Below, piece after piece: positions 51,391 to 60,525 of a stretch of DNA of 64,000 nt. Source of the stretch: UBA8199 sp035358715. Its GTDB lineage: Bacteria; Verrucomicrobiota; Verrucomicrobiia; Limisphaerales; UBA8199. The stretch lies in NCBI GenBank assembly GCA_035358715.1, contig DAOPPX010000004.1:17076-81075 (forward strand), written 5' to 3'. Below the pieces are notes generated by a model. The model saw only the letters and a list, made by a program, of their open reading frames with translations. It had not been told where the DNA came from and searched no databases. Both the position numbers and the translations under genes were made by a program. Every line of letters begins with the position of its first letter. Position 1 is the first letter of the stretch.

Positions 51391-53433
51391 CTAAGCCGGG
51401 AGTGGCGCCAGCACGCCGTCAATTTCGCTGAAGATCTCTTCGTCTTCGAACAGGTTTTGCACGATCGAGCCGCTCGGGCAGGAGGCCACGCAGGTGCCGC
51501 AGCCTTTGCAGAGCGCTTCGTTGATGATGGCCTTCTTCCGCGGCTCATCGAAGGTGATGGCCGTGTAGGGGCACAGAGGGATGCAGGATTTGCAGCCGCT
51601 GCACTCGTCGGCCAGGATGTAGGCTGTGTTGGGCTCCTGCTCGACGTGGCCCCTGTCAATCAGCGCGAACGCCTCGGAGGCGGCGGCGCCGGCCTGGGCC
51701 ACCGTGTCGGGAATGTCCTTGGGACCCTGGCAGCAGCCGGCCAGGAAGATGCCGTCGGTGAAGGTGTTGACGGGCGCGAGCTTGGGATGCCGCTCCAGGA
51801 ACCAGCCTTCGCTGCTGCAGCTCAGGTTGAACATGCGGCGCAGGGCTTCGGCGTCGGGATGCGGCTCCAATCCGACCGACAGCACCACCATGTCCACGGG
51901 TATCTTGAGGATCTTGTTGGTGAGGGTGTCCTCGGCCTGGACGACGAGGCGCCCGGTTGAGCCGTCGTTCGGGTCGGGATACACGTCGGCCACCTTGCCG
52001 CGGATCAGGTGCATCCCCTCCTCGGCAATCCGGTTGTAGAACTCCTCCATGCTCTTGCCGGGGGTCCGCATATCAATGTAGAAGTTGTAAACCTCGGCGT
52101 CGGTGTGCTCCTTGATGAGGTGGGCCAGCTTGAGGGAATAGAGGCAGCAGACCCGCGAGCACCAGCGGTTGGTGTTTTCGTCGCGCGAGCCGACGCAGTG
52201 GACGATGGCGACCTTCTTTGGCCGCTGGCCGTTGCGCATGATGATCTCGCCCTCGGTGGGGCCGGAGGCGTTGATGATCCGCTCGATTTCCAGCGCGTTA
52301 TAGACGTTGGGATAGACGCCGTAGCCGAAGAAGGGGGTGCGCTTGGCGTCGAAGATCTGGAAGCCCGTGGCCATGATGATGGTGCCCACGTTGATGTTCT
52401 TGATTTCCTCGGTCTGCTTGAAATCAATCGCCTTGCGGTCGCCGCAGGCCTCGACGCAAGTCTTCTTGCACTTGTCGGAGACGGTGCGGGAACCGTCAGG
52501 ATTCTTGCCCCGCTTGAAGTTGAGGCAGACCTCCGGGTCAATCATCACCACGGGCGGGATGGCCTGGGCGAAGGGGAGGAACACCGGCTTGCGTTTGCCA
52601 AGGCCGAGGTTGAACTCGTCGGCGAACTTCGGTTCCTTGAAGACGCAGGCGGCGACGCATTCCTGGCAGCCGGTGCAGAGGTCTTCGAGGATGTAGCGCG
52701 GCTTGCGCCGCACCGCCACCTGGAAATTGCCGACATACCCATCCACCCTGGCCACTTCCGAGTAGGTCCAGAGATGGATGTTGGGGTGCGAGCCGACGGA
52801 GGCCATCTTGGGCGAGAGCACGCACATGGCGCAGTCCAGGGTCGGGAAGGTCTTGTCGAACTTGGCCATGTGGCCGCCGATGGTCGCCTCTTTCTCGACG
52901 AGATAAACGATCTTGCCCGCATTGGCCAGGGTGAGCGCGGCATGGATGCCGCCGATGCCGCCGCCGACGATGAGGACGTTGGGGTTGACGGGGACCTTCT
53001 TGACCTCGAGCGGCTTGTGGTGTGGGACGCGCTGGACTGCGGCTCGCGCCAGGGCCATGGCTTTGCGGGTCGCCTCCGTCCGGTCGGTGTGGACCCAGGA
53101 GTTGTGCTCGCGGGTGTTCACCATCTGGACATAGAACGGATTGAGCCCGGCGGCCTCGGTCGCTTTGCGGAAGGTGTGCTCGTGGAGCAGCGGTGAGCAG
53201 GCCTCCACCACGATGCGGTTTAGCCGGTGCTCGCGGATGTCCTGCTGGATCAACTCCTGGCCGGGGTCGGAGCACATGTATTTGTAGTTTCGCGAGATGG
53301 CCACGTTCGGCAGGGCGGCGACGTACTTGGCGACCGCCTCGACATCCACCATGCCGGCAATGTTGGTGCCGCAATGGCAGATGTAGTAGCCAATGCGAAT
53401 GGGTTCGTTCTTCTTCGGTACAATGGGTTTCAT
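51391..53433 (-). CDS. hdrA: HdrA, flavin-bearing bifurcating subunit
   Basis: A 680-residue protein with the complete HdrA layout. It has an N-terminal domain (YYICHCGTNIAG), a thioredoxin-reductase-like FAD domain (VLIVGGGIGGIHAALTLANAG, TLDCAMCVLSPKM), an inserted ferredoxin (LCTGCQECVAACVF), and two C-terminal [4Fe-4S] motifs (ECSGCKSCIPLCPY, LCKGCGTCVASCPSG). In methanogens the FAD splits electron pairs from H2 between ferredoxin and HdrBC. Here the adjacent genes suggest the same bifurcation, but the high-potential acceptor need not be CoM-S-S-CoB. Confidence 0.94.
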   Translation of the reverse strand: MKPIVPKKNEPIRIGYYICHCGTNIAGMVDVEAVAKYVAALPNVAISRNYKYMCSDPGQELIQQDIREHRLNRIVVEACSPLLHEHTFRKATEAAGLNPFYVQMVNTREHNSWVHTDRTEATRKAMALARAAVQRVPHHKPLEVKKVPVNPNVLIVGGGIGGIHAALTLANAGKIVYLVEKEATIGGHMAKFDKTFPTLDCAMCVLSPKMASVGSHPNIHLWTYSEVARVDGYVGNFQVAVRRKPRYILEDLCTGCQECVAACVFKEPKFADEFNLGLGKRKPVFLPFAQAIPPVVMIDPEVCLNFKRGKNPDGSRTVSDKCKKTCVEACGDRKAIDFKQTEEIKNINVGTIIMATGFQIFDAKRTPFFGYGVYPNVYNALEIERIINASGPTEGEIIMRNGQRPKKVAIVHCVGSRDENTNRWCSRVCCLYSLKLAHLIKEHTDAEVYNFYIDMRTPGKSMEEFYNRIAEEGMHLIRGKVADVYPDPNDGSTGRLVVQAEDTLTNKILKIPVDMVVLSVGLEPHPDAEALRRMFNLSCSSEGWFLERHPKLAPVNTFTDGIFLAGCCQGPKDIPDTVAQAGAAASEAFALIDRGHVEQEPNTAYILADECSGCKSCIPLCPYTAITFDEPRKKAIINEALCKGCGTCVASCPSGSIVQNLFEDEEIFSEIDGVLAPLPA

Positions 53434-53450
53434 AAAAGCGTGTTAAATTG

Positions 53451-54653
53451 CTATTCGAGTGATTCGGCCAGGAGCTCTGCAACGTCCCGGACCATCATGG
53501 GTTTAGTGTGCGGGACGACTTTCAGCGCGTCCTCGAACCGCGATACTTCGTAGGGGCAGGCCACCGCGAGCACATCGGCGCCCGTGGCGACGGCTTCCTT
53601 GACGCGCCGTTCCGAAAGCCGGTCCATGCCCTGCTGTTTGTAGTAAGTGTCCAGCCACATGCCGCCGCCCCCGCCGCCGCAACAGACGGCGTTGACGCGG
53701 TTATGGACCATCTCGACGAGCTTCACGCCCGGAATGGCCTGGAGGAGTGCCCGCGGCTCGTCGTAGGTCTCGGCCCCCCTCCCCAGGCAGCACGGGTCGT
53801 GGTAGGTGACGGTGAGGTTGATGGGTTTCTTGAGCCTAGGCTTGAGCTGGTCCAGGTGGCGGGCAAGGAACTGGGTGGTGTGCTCGGCGGGCTGGGTCAT
53901 CCCGTACATCGGGTAGCGGAAGCGGAACGCGTTGTAAGCGTGCGCATCGCCGGTCACCAGACGCCGGAATTTATACTTGTTGAAGAGTTTGACGTTGTAC
54001 TCGGCCAGGGACTCGAACAGGCCCGACTCCCAGGTCATCTGGCCGCAATCGCCGGCGCACTTCTCCTCGTTTCCGAGGATGGCGTAATCCACGCCCAGGG
54101 CATTGAACAGTTTGGCGGTGGCGCGGCTGCTGTCCTGGCCGCGGGCGTAAAAGGAGGTATAGCACTCGACAAACCAGAGCACGTCCACCTCGCGCTTCAC
54201 TTCGGCAATCACGGGGATCTTGGTTCCGGCGGTGGCGGTCCAGGCGGCGCGTTTGCGCGGGGACTCGCCCATCGGGTTGCCGTAGCGGTTCATGTTCTCG
54301 AGCGACTTCTGGAACTCCGCCGGCATCTCGGAGCGGGTAATGAGCACCTGCTCCTTGACCAGCGGCAGAAGGACGTCCGTCAACCGGATGCCGCGCGGGC
54401 ATTTGGCCATGCAGGCATAACAGGCCACACAGCGCAACAGGCTGTCGGACTTGATGACTTCGTCCAGGAAGCCGCCGCGCAGCATGCCGATGACCCGCCG
54501 GGGTGAGAACTCCATGTGATCGCCGTAGGGGCAGGTGCCGCCGCAGGTGCCGCATTGGATGCAGCTCATCATGCGCCGGCCAGCTGGCGTCTGGAGCAGC
54601 GTCTCCAGGGTGGTAGTCTTGTCAACGACGGCTGGCTCTAGCAGGGCGACCAT
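53451..54653 (-). CDS. HdrD-like Fe-S/CCG oxidoreductase, paralogue of EtfD C-terminal part
   Basis: A 400-residue soluble protein from ATG 54653. An HdrC-like part holds two [4Fe-4S] sites (Cys31, 34, 37, 41; Cys75, 78, 81, 85). An HdrD-like part follows with degenerate and complete CCG modules: FVECYTSF...EKCAGDCGQMTW and YHDPCCLGRG...VCCGGGGGGMW. Its C-terminal ~280 residues are clearly homologous to the C-terminal part of the EtfD protein encoded next to it, so the two arose by duplication. It may be an electron exchange partner between HdrA and EtfD. There is no membrane segment. Confidence 0.82.
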   Translation of the reverse strand: MVALLEPAVVDKTTTLETLLQTPAGRRMMSCIQCGTCGGTCPYGDHMEFSPRRVIGMLRGGFLDEVIKSDSLLRCVACYACMAKCPRGIRLTDVLLPLVKEQVLITRSEMPAEFQKSLENMNRYGNPMGESPRKRAAWTATAGTKIPVIAEVKREVDVLWFVECYTSFYARGQDSSRATAKLFNALGVDYAILGNEEKCAGDCGQMTWESGLFESLAEYNVKLFNKYKFRRLVTGDAHAYNAFRFRYPMYGMTQPAEHTTQFLARHLDQLKPRLKKPINLTVTYHDPCCLGRGAETYDEPRALLQAIPGVKLVEMVHNRVNAVCCGGGGGGMWLDTYYKQQGMDRLSERRVKEAVATGADVLAVACPYEVSRFEDALKVVPHTKPMMVRDVAELLAESLE

Positions 54654-54669
54654 TGAGATCCTTTCGTAT

Positions 54670-56700
54670 TCATTTGGGTGATTCGGGTTTCGGATTGGAT
54701 ACGGGCTGTGCCTCGGCGATTGCCTCGGCGACCAGTTCGGCAATGTCTTTAACAGCAATCCTGCCTTCCTGGCCGGCGGTCTTGACGGCGTCGCGGAACA
54801 TCGCGACGTCCTTCGGGCAAGCGACGACAAAGGTCGTCACCCCCTCCAGGTCCGCGGCCTCGCGGATGCGGTTTTCGGCCGGGCGCTCAGCAATCTTCTC
54901 GGTGTCTTCCATCCAGATGCGGCCGCCGCCGGCGCCGCAGCAGAAACTCTTGTCGCGGCAGCGCGGCATTTCGACGAGCTCCGCGCCCAGCGCGCGGAGC
55001 ACGCGGCGGGGAGCTTCATAGACGCCGTTGTAGCGGCCAAGGTAGCAGGGGTCGTGATAGGTCACGCGGCCGGAGAGTTTCTTCTTGAGCGGCAACTTGC
55101 CGGCCTCGATCAACTGCGCCAGCACCTCGGTGTAATGGCACACTTCGGGGCGGTTGCCGTTCCACGGATACTCGTTCTTGAGCGTGTGGTAGGTGTGGGG
55201 GTCGGTGGTGACGATCTTGCGGAACTGCGCCTTGCCCAGGGCCTGGAGGTTTTTGTCCCGCAGCATCTCGAACAAGCCTTCCTCGCCGACGCGGCGCACG
55301 TCGTTGCCGGCGTTGCGCTCGGCCTCGTAGAGCAGCCCGAAATCCAGGCCCGCCCGGGCGAAGACGTTGGCGGTTTTCTTCGTGATGTCTTCGCAGCGCG
55401 GGTCGTAGCTGGCGTAATCGCCGACGAACCAGAGATACTCGACCGCTTCCTTGCGGGCGTCCTTGATCTTGAGGCCGGAGGTTTGCGTCCACTTGGCGCG
55501 CATGCGGTCGGACTTGCCGAAGGAGTTGCCGTAGCGCTGGAGGCTGGCCAGCATATCCTGCACCGTCCGCTCGACCTCTCCCTGGCTGACGAGGTGACGC
55601 CGCAGGGCGACGATGACGGGCACCTGTTCGTTCCACACCGCGCAGCAATTCATGCAGGCCATGCAGGTGGTGCAGGCCCAGATTTCCTTCTCGGTGATAA
55701 CGTCGCCGATCAGCTTGGGCGCGCCGTCGCCGTTCTTTCCGTTGAGCCCGGTGTGGACGACGTGCTCCTTGATCTTCTGGATAATCTGCTGGGGCTGGAG
55801 CGGGTAGCCGGAGGCCGTCGCGGGGCACGAGCGATCACAGCGCCCGCATTCAGCGCAGGAGAACCCGCCCAGGAGTTGCTTCCACGTCAGTTCCTGCCAG
55901 CAGGCGGCGCCGGAGGTCAGGTCGTCCTTGGCCCCGAGCACGCCGAGGTCCCCGGCGGGGCGCGTGGCGGCCTGGCTGAAGAACACATTGAAGGGCGACG
56001 CCAGCAGATGCAGGTGCTTGGAATAAGGCAGATACACCAGGAAGAACAGCACCACGATCATGTGCAGCCACCACATGGCCTGGGTGAGGGTGGCGGCGGT
56101 TTCCGGCGGGATGCCGGCAAAGGCGCGCGCCAACAGGCTGCTGAACGGCAACCAGGCGGAGGCGTGTCCGCCTTCGCTCACCATGCGGAAGGCGAAGAAG
56201 AACACCATGCTGAACATGAGCAACCCGATCAGCCCCAGAATCAGGTTGGCGTCCAGGCTCAGGTGCAGGTACTTCGGCGCGAAGAGCAGGCGGCGTGCTA
56301 TCGCCACGCCCAGCGAGAGCAGCACCAGGACCGAGAACACCTCCAGGAAGAAGCTGGTGATATTCACCTCGTCCGGGTACGGAATCGGCAGGAACGGGAA
56401 GAGCCCGCGCACCAGGGACCAGTTGAAGCAGAGGGCGTAAACGACAAAGCCCCAGAAGATGAGGAAATGGGGCAGGCCAATGCTCCGCTCGTTGAAGATG
56501 CGCGGCTGCAGCAGCACGTGCTTGAGCGCGTGCTGAATCCGCCGGACCGGATGGTCGAGGCGGTTTTCGTAGCGGCCCTTCCGCATCAGCCTGATGAGCT
56601 GCCAGGCCCGGTGGCCGAAGACGCCGAAAGCCACGACGGTGAGCAGCCACAGCAGCCAGATGCCGGGCAAACCGAACACGGTGTTCTTAACAGGGTCCAT
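54670..56700 (-). CDS. etfD: Membrane Etf:quinone oxidoreductase-like (EtfD): cytochrome b + Fe-S + CCG
   Basis: A 676-residue protein. Residues 1-240 are a NarI/HdrE-like cytochrome b domain of about five helices with candidate heme-binding His78, His213 and His229/231. Then come two [4Fe-4S] sites (Cys282, 285, 288, 292; Cys343, 346, 349, 352) and a CCG domain (DPCYLGRYN, SFCCGAGGG). This is the domain order of EtfD, the membrane partner that passes electrons from EtfAB to menaquinone. The etfAB genes lie immediately upstream. Compared with its neighbour paralogue, its first CCG unit has lost all Cys. Confidence 0.86.
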   Translation of the reverse strand: MDPVKNTVFGLPGIWLLWLLTVVAFGVFGHRAWQLIRLMRKGRYENRLDHPVRRIQHALKHVLLQPRIFNERSIGLPHFLIFWGFVVYALCFNWSLVRGLFPFLPIPYPDEVNITSFFLEVFSVLVLLSLGVAIARRLLFAPKYLHLSLDANLILGLIGLLMFSMVFFFAFRMVSEGGHASAWLPFSSLLARAFAGIPPETAATLTQAMWWLHMIVVLFFLVYLPYSKHLHLLASPFNVFFSQAATRPAGDLGVLGAKDDLTSGAACWQELTWKQLLGGFSCAECGRCDRSCPATASGYPLQPQQIIQKIKEHVVHTGLNGKNGDGAPKLIGDVITEKEIWACTTCMACMNCCAVWNEQVPVIVALRRHLVSQGEVERTVQDMLASLQRYGNSFGKSDRMRAKWTQTSGLKIKDARKEAVEYLWFVGDYASYDPRCEDITKKTANVFARAGLDFGLLYEAERNAGNDVRRVGEEGLFEMLRDKNLQALGKAQFRKIVTTDPHTYHTLKNEYPWNGNRPEVCHYTEVLAQLIEAGKLPLKKKLSGRVTYHDPCYLGRYNGVYEAPRRVLRALGAELVEMPRCRDKSFCCGAGGGRIWMEDTEKIAERPAENRIREAADLEGVTTFVVACPKDVAMFRDAVKTAGQEGRIAVKDIAELVAEAIAEAQPVSNPKPESPK

Positions 56701-56822
56701 AAGGTGTTACCTGGTTGTGGCGGGGAGGACGGCCTGCGGGTTTGAGGCGCATAATCCGAGACGAGCCAGCCAGGCCAGCGCCTGCAGGCTTCGGATTTCG
56801 AGTTTGCCCCGGGTTTGTCATT

Positions 56823-57794
56823 CTATCCCTTGCGCGCTTTAATCTTGTCGGTCAGGACGGGCAGCAGTTCCAGCACGTCGCCGACCACGCCGAAATGCGA
56901 GCCGTCGAAGATGGGCGCTTTGGGGTCGGTGTTGACGGCGATGATGCACTGCGAGTTCTGCATGCCTTCCCAGTGTTCCGGCGCGCCGCTGATGCCCAGA
57001 GCGAAATAGACGCGCGGTTTGACGGTCATGCCTGACTTGCCGACCTGGCGGCTCAGGGGCAGCCAGCCCTGGTCAATCACCGGGCGCGAGGCGCAGACCG
57101 CGCCGCCCAACGCTTGCGCGAGGTCTTCGGCCAGTTCCACGTTGTCCTGGCTCTGGATGCCCCGGCCCACGCCCACGAGGATGTTCTGCTTGGTGACGTC
57201 CACGTCGCCGGTTTCCGGTTCGAGATACTGCTTGAACGTCACCCTGGGCGCTTCAACCGGCAGGTCCAGCTTCTCGACGGGCGGCGTCTTGTCGCTCTTG
57301 CCCGCGTCGGCCGGGAACGCGCCCGGATAGATGCAGACAATGCCGCGCCCGTCGGCCAGCTTCACATCGGACAGGATCTTGCCGCCGAACAATTGGCTGG
57401 TGAGCAGGATGGCGGAGCCGTCGGCTTTGGCCGCGCGGCAGAAGTTCACCATGGGCAGGCCCGTCTGCACGGCGAGAATGGACCCGATGCCGAGCGAGAC
57501 GTTGGTGCAGCCCAGCAGGACCAATCCAGCCTGGCTTTGGTCAATCACGGCCTTGAGCGCCGCCGTGACGGCGTCCGCGGGCGCCAGGTTGAGTTGCGGA
57601 TTGTCGGCAACGAACACCTTGTCAGCCATTCCCAGTTTTGCGGCCAGCGGCGCGGCTTCGCTGCCGAGCAAGGCGGCATAAAGCGGCGCGCCCGAGGCGT
57701 CGGCCAGCTTGCGCCCGGCCCCCAGCATTTCAAAGGTGATGTCCGAGATTTCGCCCCGGAGTTGCTCTGCAAGAACGAGTATTGGGTTTGCCAT
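56823..57794 (-). CDS. etfA: Electron transfer flavoprotein alpha subunit
   Basis: A 323-residue protein. The C-terminal FAD domain is typical: VGVGRGIQSQDNVELAEDL, VCASRPVIDQGWLP, RQVGKSGMTVKPRVYFALGI and SGAPEHWEGM with NTDPKAPIF. There is no N-terminal ferredoxin. EtfA/B receive electrons from dehydrogenases or NADH and pass them to a membrane acceptor. It lies 12 bases downstream of etfB; a 122-base spacer with no feature I recognise separates it from etfD. Confidence 0.95.
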   Translation of the reverse strand: MANPILVLAEQLRGEISDITFEMLGAGRKLADASGAPLYAALLGSEAAPLAAKLGMADKVFVADNPQLNLAPADAVTAALKAVIDQSQAGLVLLGCTNVSLGIGSILAVQTGLPMVNFCRAAKADGSAILLTSQLFGGKILSDVKLADGRGIVCIYPGAFPADAGKSDKTPPVEKLDLPVEAPRVTFKQYLEPETGDVDVTKQNILVGVGRGIQSQDNVELAEDLAQALGGAVCASRPVIDQGWLPLSRQVGKSGMTVKPRVYFALGISGAPEHWEGMQNSQCIIAVNTDPKAPIFDGSHFGVVGDVLELLPVLTDKIKARKG

Positions 57795-57806
57795 AACCAG
57801 GTCTCC

Positions 57807-58580
57807 TTAGATCACACTGTTTTTCGCCAGCACTTCCACCAGTTTGTCGGCGATCTCCTCGGTCGCGCCTTCAATCATCTGCGCGCGGCCCGCCGCCTCC
57901 GGTTTGTACATCCGCTCGAGGTCGAGCTGGATTGGCCGTTCGGGCGGCGTCAGGGCCGCCTCCTCGATTTGCGCGGACTTCATCACTGCCCGCACTTTGG
58001 CCACGGGCACGTAGCGGGGCGGCTTTTCGGCGGACTGAATCCCGAGCACCGCCGGCAGCGTCACCTCGAACTCAGCGCGCAGGCCGCCGGCAAACTCCTT
58101 CATGACGGTCACCTTCCCATCCGCGCCCTTTACGCCACAAACCACCCCGATATAGGGCAGTTTCAGCGCCGCGGCCAGCAACGGGGCCAACTCGCCCTCC
58201 AGGTCGTCAATCGCCTGCGAGCCGGGCAGCAGCAGCGAATCGGGCGTCAGCGCCCCTGCGGCCGCGAAGAACTCGGTGAGGACCTTGGCGGACGCCGCCG
58301 TGCCCAGGCTGGCCTGGTTGATGGGGATCTTCACGGCGCGGTCGGCTCCCTTGGCCAGCGCCGTGAACAGCACATCATCCACCTCTGGCGCGTCGAGGGC
58401 GACGACCGTCACCTTGCCGCCGTGCTTGTCCTTGAGGATGAGCGCCTGTTCGAGCGCGTGGTCGTCCGGTTCGCTGAGTTTGAACCGGAGGAATTCTGAA
58501 TCCAGCGACTTGCCATCGGCGGCGACGTTGAGTTCTTCCACCGTATCGGGCACCATTTTGAGTAGGACGTAGAGGTTCAT
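57807..58580 (-). CDS. etfB: Electron transfer flavoprotein beta subunit
   Basis: A 257-residue protein starting MNLYVLLKMVPDTVEELNV. It contains the nucleotide-binding GSQAIDDLEGELAPLLAAAL, LPYIGVVCGV and PAVLGIQSAEKPPRYVPVAKV. Whether this pair is of the bifurcating type cannot be decided from the motifs visible. Its position between hdrB and etfA/etfD is unusual and suggests Hdr electrons can enter the Etf branch. Confidence 0.94.
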   Translation of the reverse strand: MNLYVLLKMVPDTVEELNVAADGKSLDSEFLRFKLSEPDDHALEQALILKDKHGGKVTVVALDAPEVDDVLFTALAKGADRAVKIPINQASLGTAASAKVLTEFFAAAGALTPDSLLLPGSQAIDDLEGELAPLLAAALKLPYIGVVCGVKGADGKVTVMKEFAGGLRAEFEVTLPAVLGIQSAEKPPRYVPVAKVRAVMKSAQIEEAALTPPERPIQLDLERMYKPEAAGRAQMIEGATEEIADKLVEVLAKNSVI

Positions 58581-58594
58581 AGGTTGCTAGCAGT

Positions 58595-59494
58595 TTACTT
58601 TGCGGCGAGAGCCGGTTCGGCTTCCTGCGCCTCTCTGATGGCCGGCATGACGGCCACCAATTCCGAGCCGATGCCCAGCCGCTTGGGCGGAATGCCCAGC
58701 GCCAGGCCCATTAGTTGCGTGAAATACATGACCGGCACCTTGTAGTCGGTGCCGAATTCCTTATTAACCTGCTTCTGGTAGCACTCGAGGTTCACCTGGC
58801 AGAGCGGACAGGCCGTCAGGATGACCGCCGCGCGCGACCGGATGGCGCAATCGAGCAGGTTGCGCACCAGGCTCAGCGCCGCCTCGCGGTTGGTGATGAT
58901 CAGCGCGCCGCCGCAACACGTCAGCCGGAGTTGGTAAGGCACCGGCTCGGCGCCGCACGCCGCCACCAGGTCCTCGAAGAAGGTCGGCTCTTCGACGTTT
59001 TCTTTCGCGTGCTTCCGGGGCCGCAGAATCTGGCAGCCGTAGTAAGCCGCCACCCGCAGGCCCTTCATGGGGTTCTTGACCTTGGCCTTGACCTGGTCCA
59101 GCCCCACCTCGTTGACGAACACCTCGATCAGGTGGTGCACCGCCGAGCTGCCTGAGAAACTGAGGTTGTCCTCTGCCAGCGCCGAGTTGACGTGTTCGGC
59201 CAGGTCCGCGTCGTGCCGCAGGTGCTCGCGTGTGAAGAACATGTTCTTGTAGCACCCGCTGCACGGGGCTACCAGCGGCAGCTTCTGCTTCTCCGCCATG
59301 GCCAGGTTCCGCGCGCAAAGCGTGTAGGCGAGCAGTTCGTCCACGTGAAAGTAAGCGGTTGCGCCGCAACAATTCCAATCTTCCAGCTCCTGCAGCTCGA
59401 CGCCCAGGGCTTTCGAGGTCTCCAGCGCCGAGGCGTGATAGCTGTGCGCCATCTTTTCGAGCGAGCAGCCGGGGAAATACGCGTAAGTCTTCAT
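58595..59494 (-). CDS. hdrB: HdrB, noncubane Fe-S subunit
   Basis: A 299-residue protein with two complete CCG motifs: Cys10, Cys42-Cys43, Cys78, Cys81, and Cys154, Cys193-Cys194, Cys229, Cys232. In HdrB each motif holds a noncubane [4Fe-4S] cluster that cleaves a disulfide. All ligands are kept, so disulfide reductase chemistry is possible, although no CoM/CoB genes or DsrC are present here. Its start overlaps the hdrC stop by four bases. Confidence 0.94.
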   Translation of the reverse strand: MKTYAYFPGCSLEKMAHSYHASALETSKALGVELQELEDWNCCGATAYFHVDELLAYTLCARNLAMAEKQKLPLVAPCSGCYKNMFFTREHLRHDADLAEHVNSALAEDNLSFSGSSAVHHLIEVFVNEVGLDQVKAKVKNPMKGLRVAAYYGCQILRPRKHAKENVEEPTFFEDLVAACGAEPVPYQLRLTCCGGALIITNREAALSLVRNLLDCAIRSRAAVILTACPLCQVNLECYQKQVNKEFGTDYKVPVMYFTQLMGLALGIPPKRLGIGSELVAVMPAIREAQEAEPALAAK

Positions 59495-60105
59495 TCTTTG
59501 TCTCCCAGGGGGATGATGTGCTTGATCATGCGTCTGAAGTTATCCAGGCGTTTGATGCGCGCCGGCAGCACCGGCAACCGGCCTTTGAGCATCAGCGCCG
59601 TGCCCATGGTGGCCTCCTGGATCATCTCGGGCAGGCCGTAGGTGAACATGTAGGTCGGGGCCAGCACCGGCTCGTAGGACCGCCCGGTGCGCAGGATCAT
59701 CTTCACAAAGGTCTCCGAGAACACCGGGCCGATCAGCCCCTCCTGGTGCTGCGTCTTCCAAACCGTGTAGCGTTTCAATCCGTACATCAGCTCCGCGATG
59801 TCTATGTTCCGCGGGCAGCGCACGGTGCATTGGTAACAGGAGGCGCAGTACCAGTACGTGTTGGCCTTGAGCACCTGATCTTTGAATCCCGCCCGGATCA
59901 GCGCGATGATCCGCCGCGGCGAGTTGTCCATGAATCCCCCGGATGCCACCGGGCAGGTTGCCGAGCAGGTCCCGCACTGGATGCAGGTGTTGATCGGGTT
60001 GCCCTTCGAGGCGTACAGCAGGTGGCTGATCTCCTCGACAAAGGACATCGGGTTTTCGGGTGGCGCCGCGCTGGGCGGGGCCGTTTCCGCAGCCGCTGTA
60101 GTCAT
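59491..60105 (-). CDS. hdrC: HdrC, [4Fe-4S] electron-transfer subunit
   Basis: A 204-residue protein with two ferredoxin sites, Cys41, 44, 47, 51 and Cys87, 90, 93, 97 (NTCIQCGTCSATCPV, WYCASCYQCTVRCPR). It shuttles electrons from HdrA to HdrB. The N-terminal 20 residues are an Ala/Pro-rich, unstructured addition; an internal Met at residue 20 could also start the protein. Its start overlaps the receiver gene's stop (ATGA). Confidence 0.93.
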   Translation of the reverse strand: MTTAAAETAPPSAAPPENPMSFVEEISHLLYASKGNPINTCIQCGTCSATCPVASGGFMDNSPRRIIALIRAGFKDQVLKANTYWYCASCYQCTVRCPRNIDIAELMYGLKRYTVWKTQHQEGLIGPVFSETFVKMILRTGRSYEPVLAPTYMFTYGLPEMIQEATMGTALMLKGRLPVLPARIKRLDNFRRMIKHIIPLGDKE

Positions 60106-60524
60106 TTGCCGGGGGCCTTTCGCGCTTCGGCGGTCTTGAGCAGCCCCGCCACCTTCTCGAGCAGGAGATTCGGGGCAACCGGCTTCTCGACCAGCTCGTC
60201 CACGGCCACAAAGTTCGGGTGCACGGCCTGGCCGGGGAACAGGAACGCCATCTGCTCGCGGATGCCGGTAATGATCAGCACCGGCAGGTTGCGCAGTTTC
60301 GCGTCTTTCCCGAGCTTGCGGGCGATCATGATTCCCTCCGCCCCGCGCCCCATCATCACGTCGAGCAGCAGCAGGTCGTAGTTCTTGGTCTTGAGGGCTT
60401 GCAGCCCGTCCTTCGGGTTATGGGCCACGTCCACCGCGTACTTGGCTTTGACCAGGATGGACTTGATGCCCGCCACAAAGTCGGGGTCATCGTCAATAAT
60501 CAGGAGTTGTTTTGCTTCGCTCAT
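60102..60524 (-). CDS. Single-domain response regulator
   Basis: A 140-residue CheY-like receiver with no output domain. It has LLIIDDDPDFVAGI (acidic pocket), phosphoacceptor Asp55 in LLLLDVMMGRGAEG, Thr in VLIITGIREQ and Lys in LVEKPVAP. ATG 60524 is the start. It is translationally coupled to hdrC, so it is made together with the Hdr/Mvh complex. With no DNA-binding part it likely acts by protein contact or as a phosphate shuttle between the two kinases upstream. Confidence 0.92.
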   Translation of the reverse strand: MSEAKQLLIIDDDPDFVAGIKSILVKAKYAVDVAHNPKDGLQALKTKNYDLLLLDVMMGRGAEGIMIARKLGKDAKLRNLPVLIITGIREQMAFLFPGQAVHPNFVAVDELVEKPVAPNLLLEKVAGLLKTAEARKAPGK

Positions 60525-60525
60525 A

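Noticed and set aside
55054..56745. 563-codon open frame opposite etfD
   Set aside because: Composition typical of an antisense shadow; the opposite strand encodes the full set of heme and Fe-S motifs.
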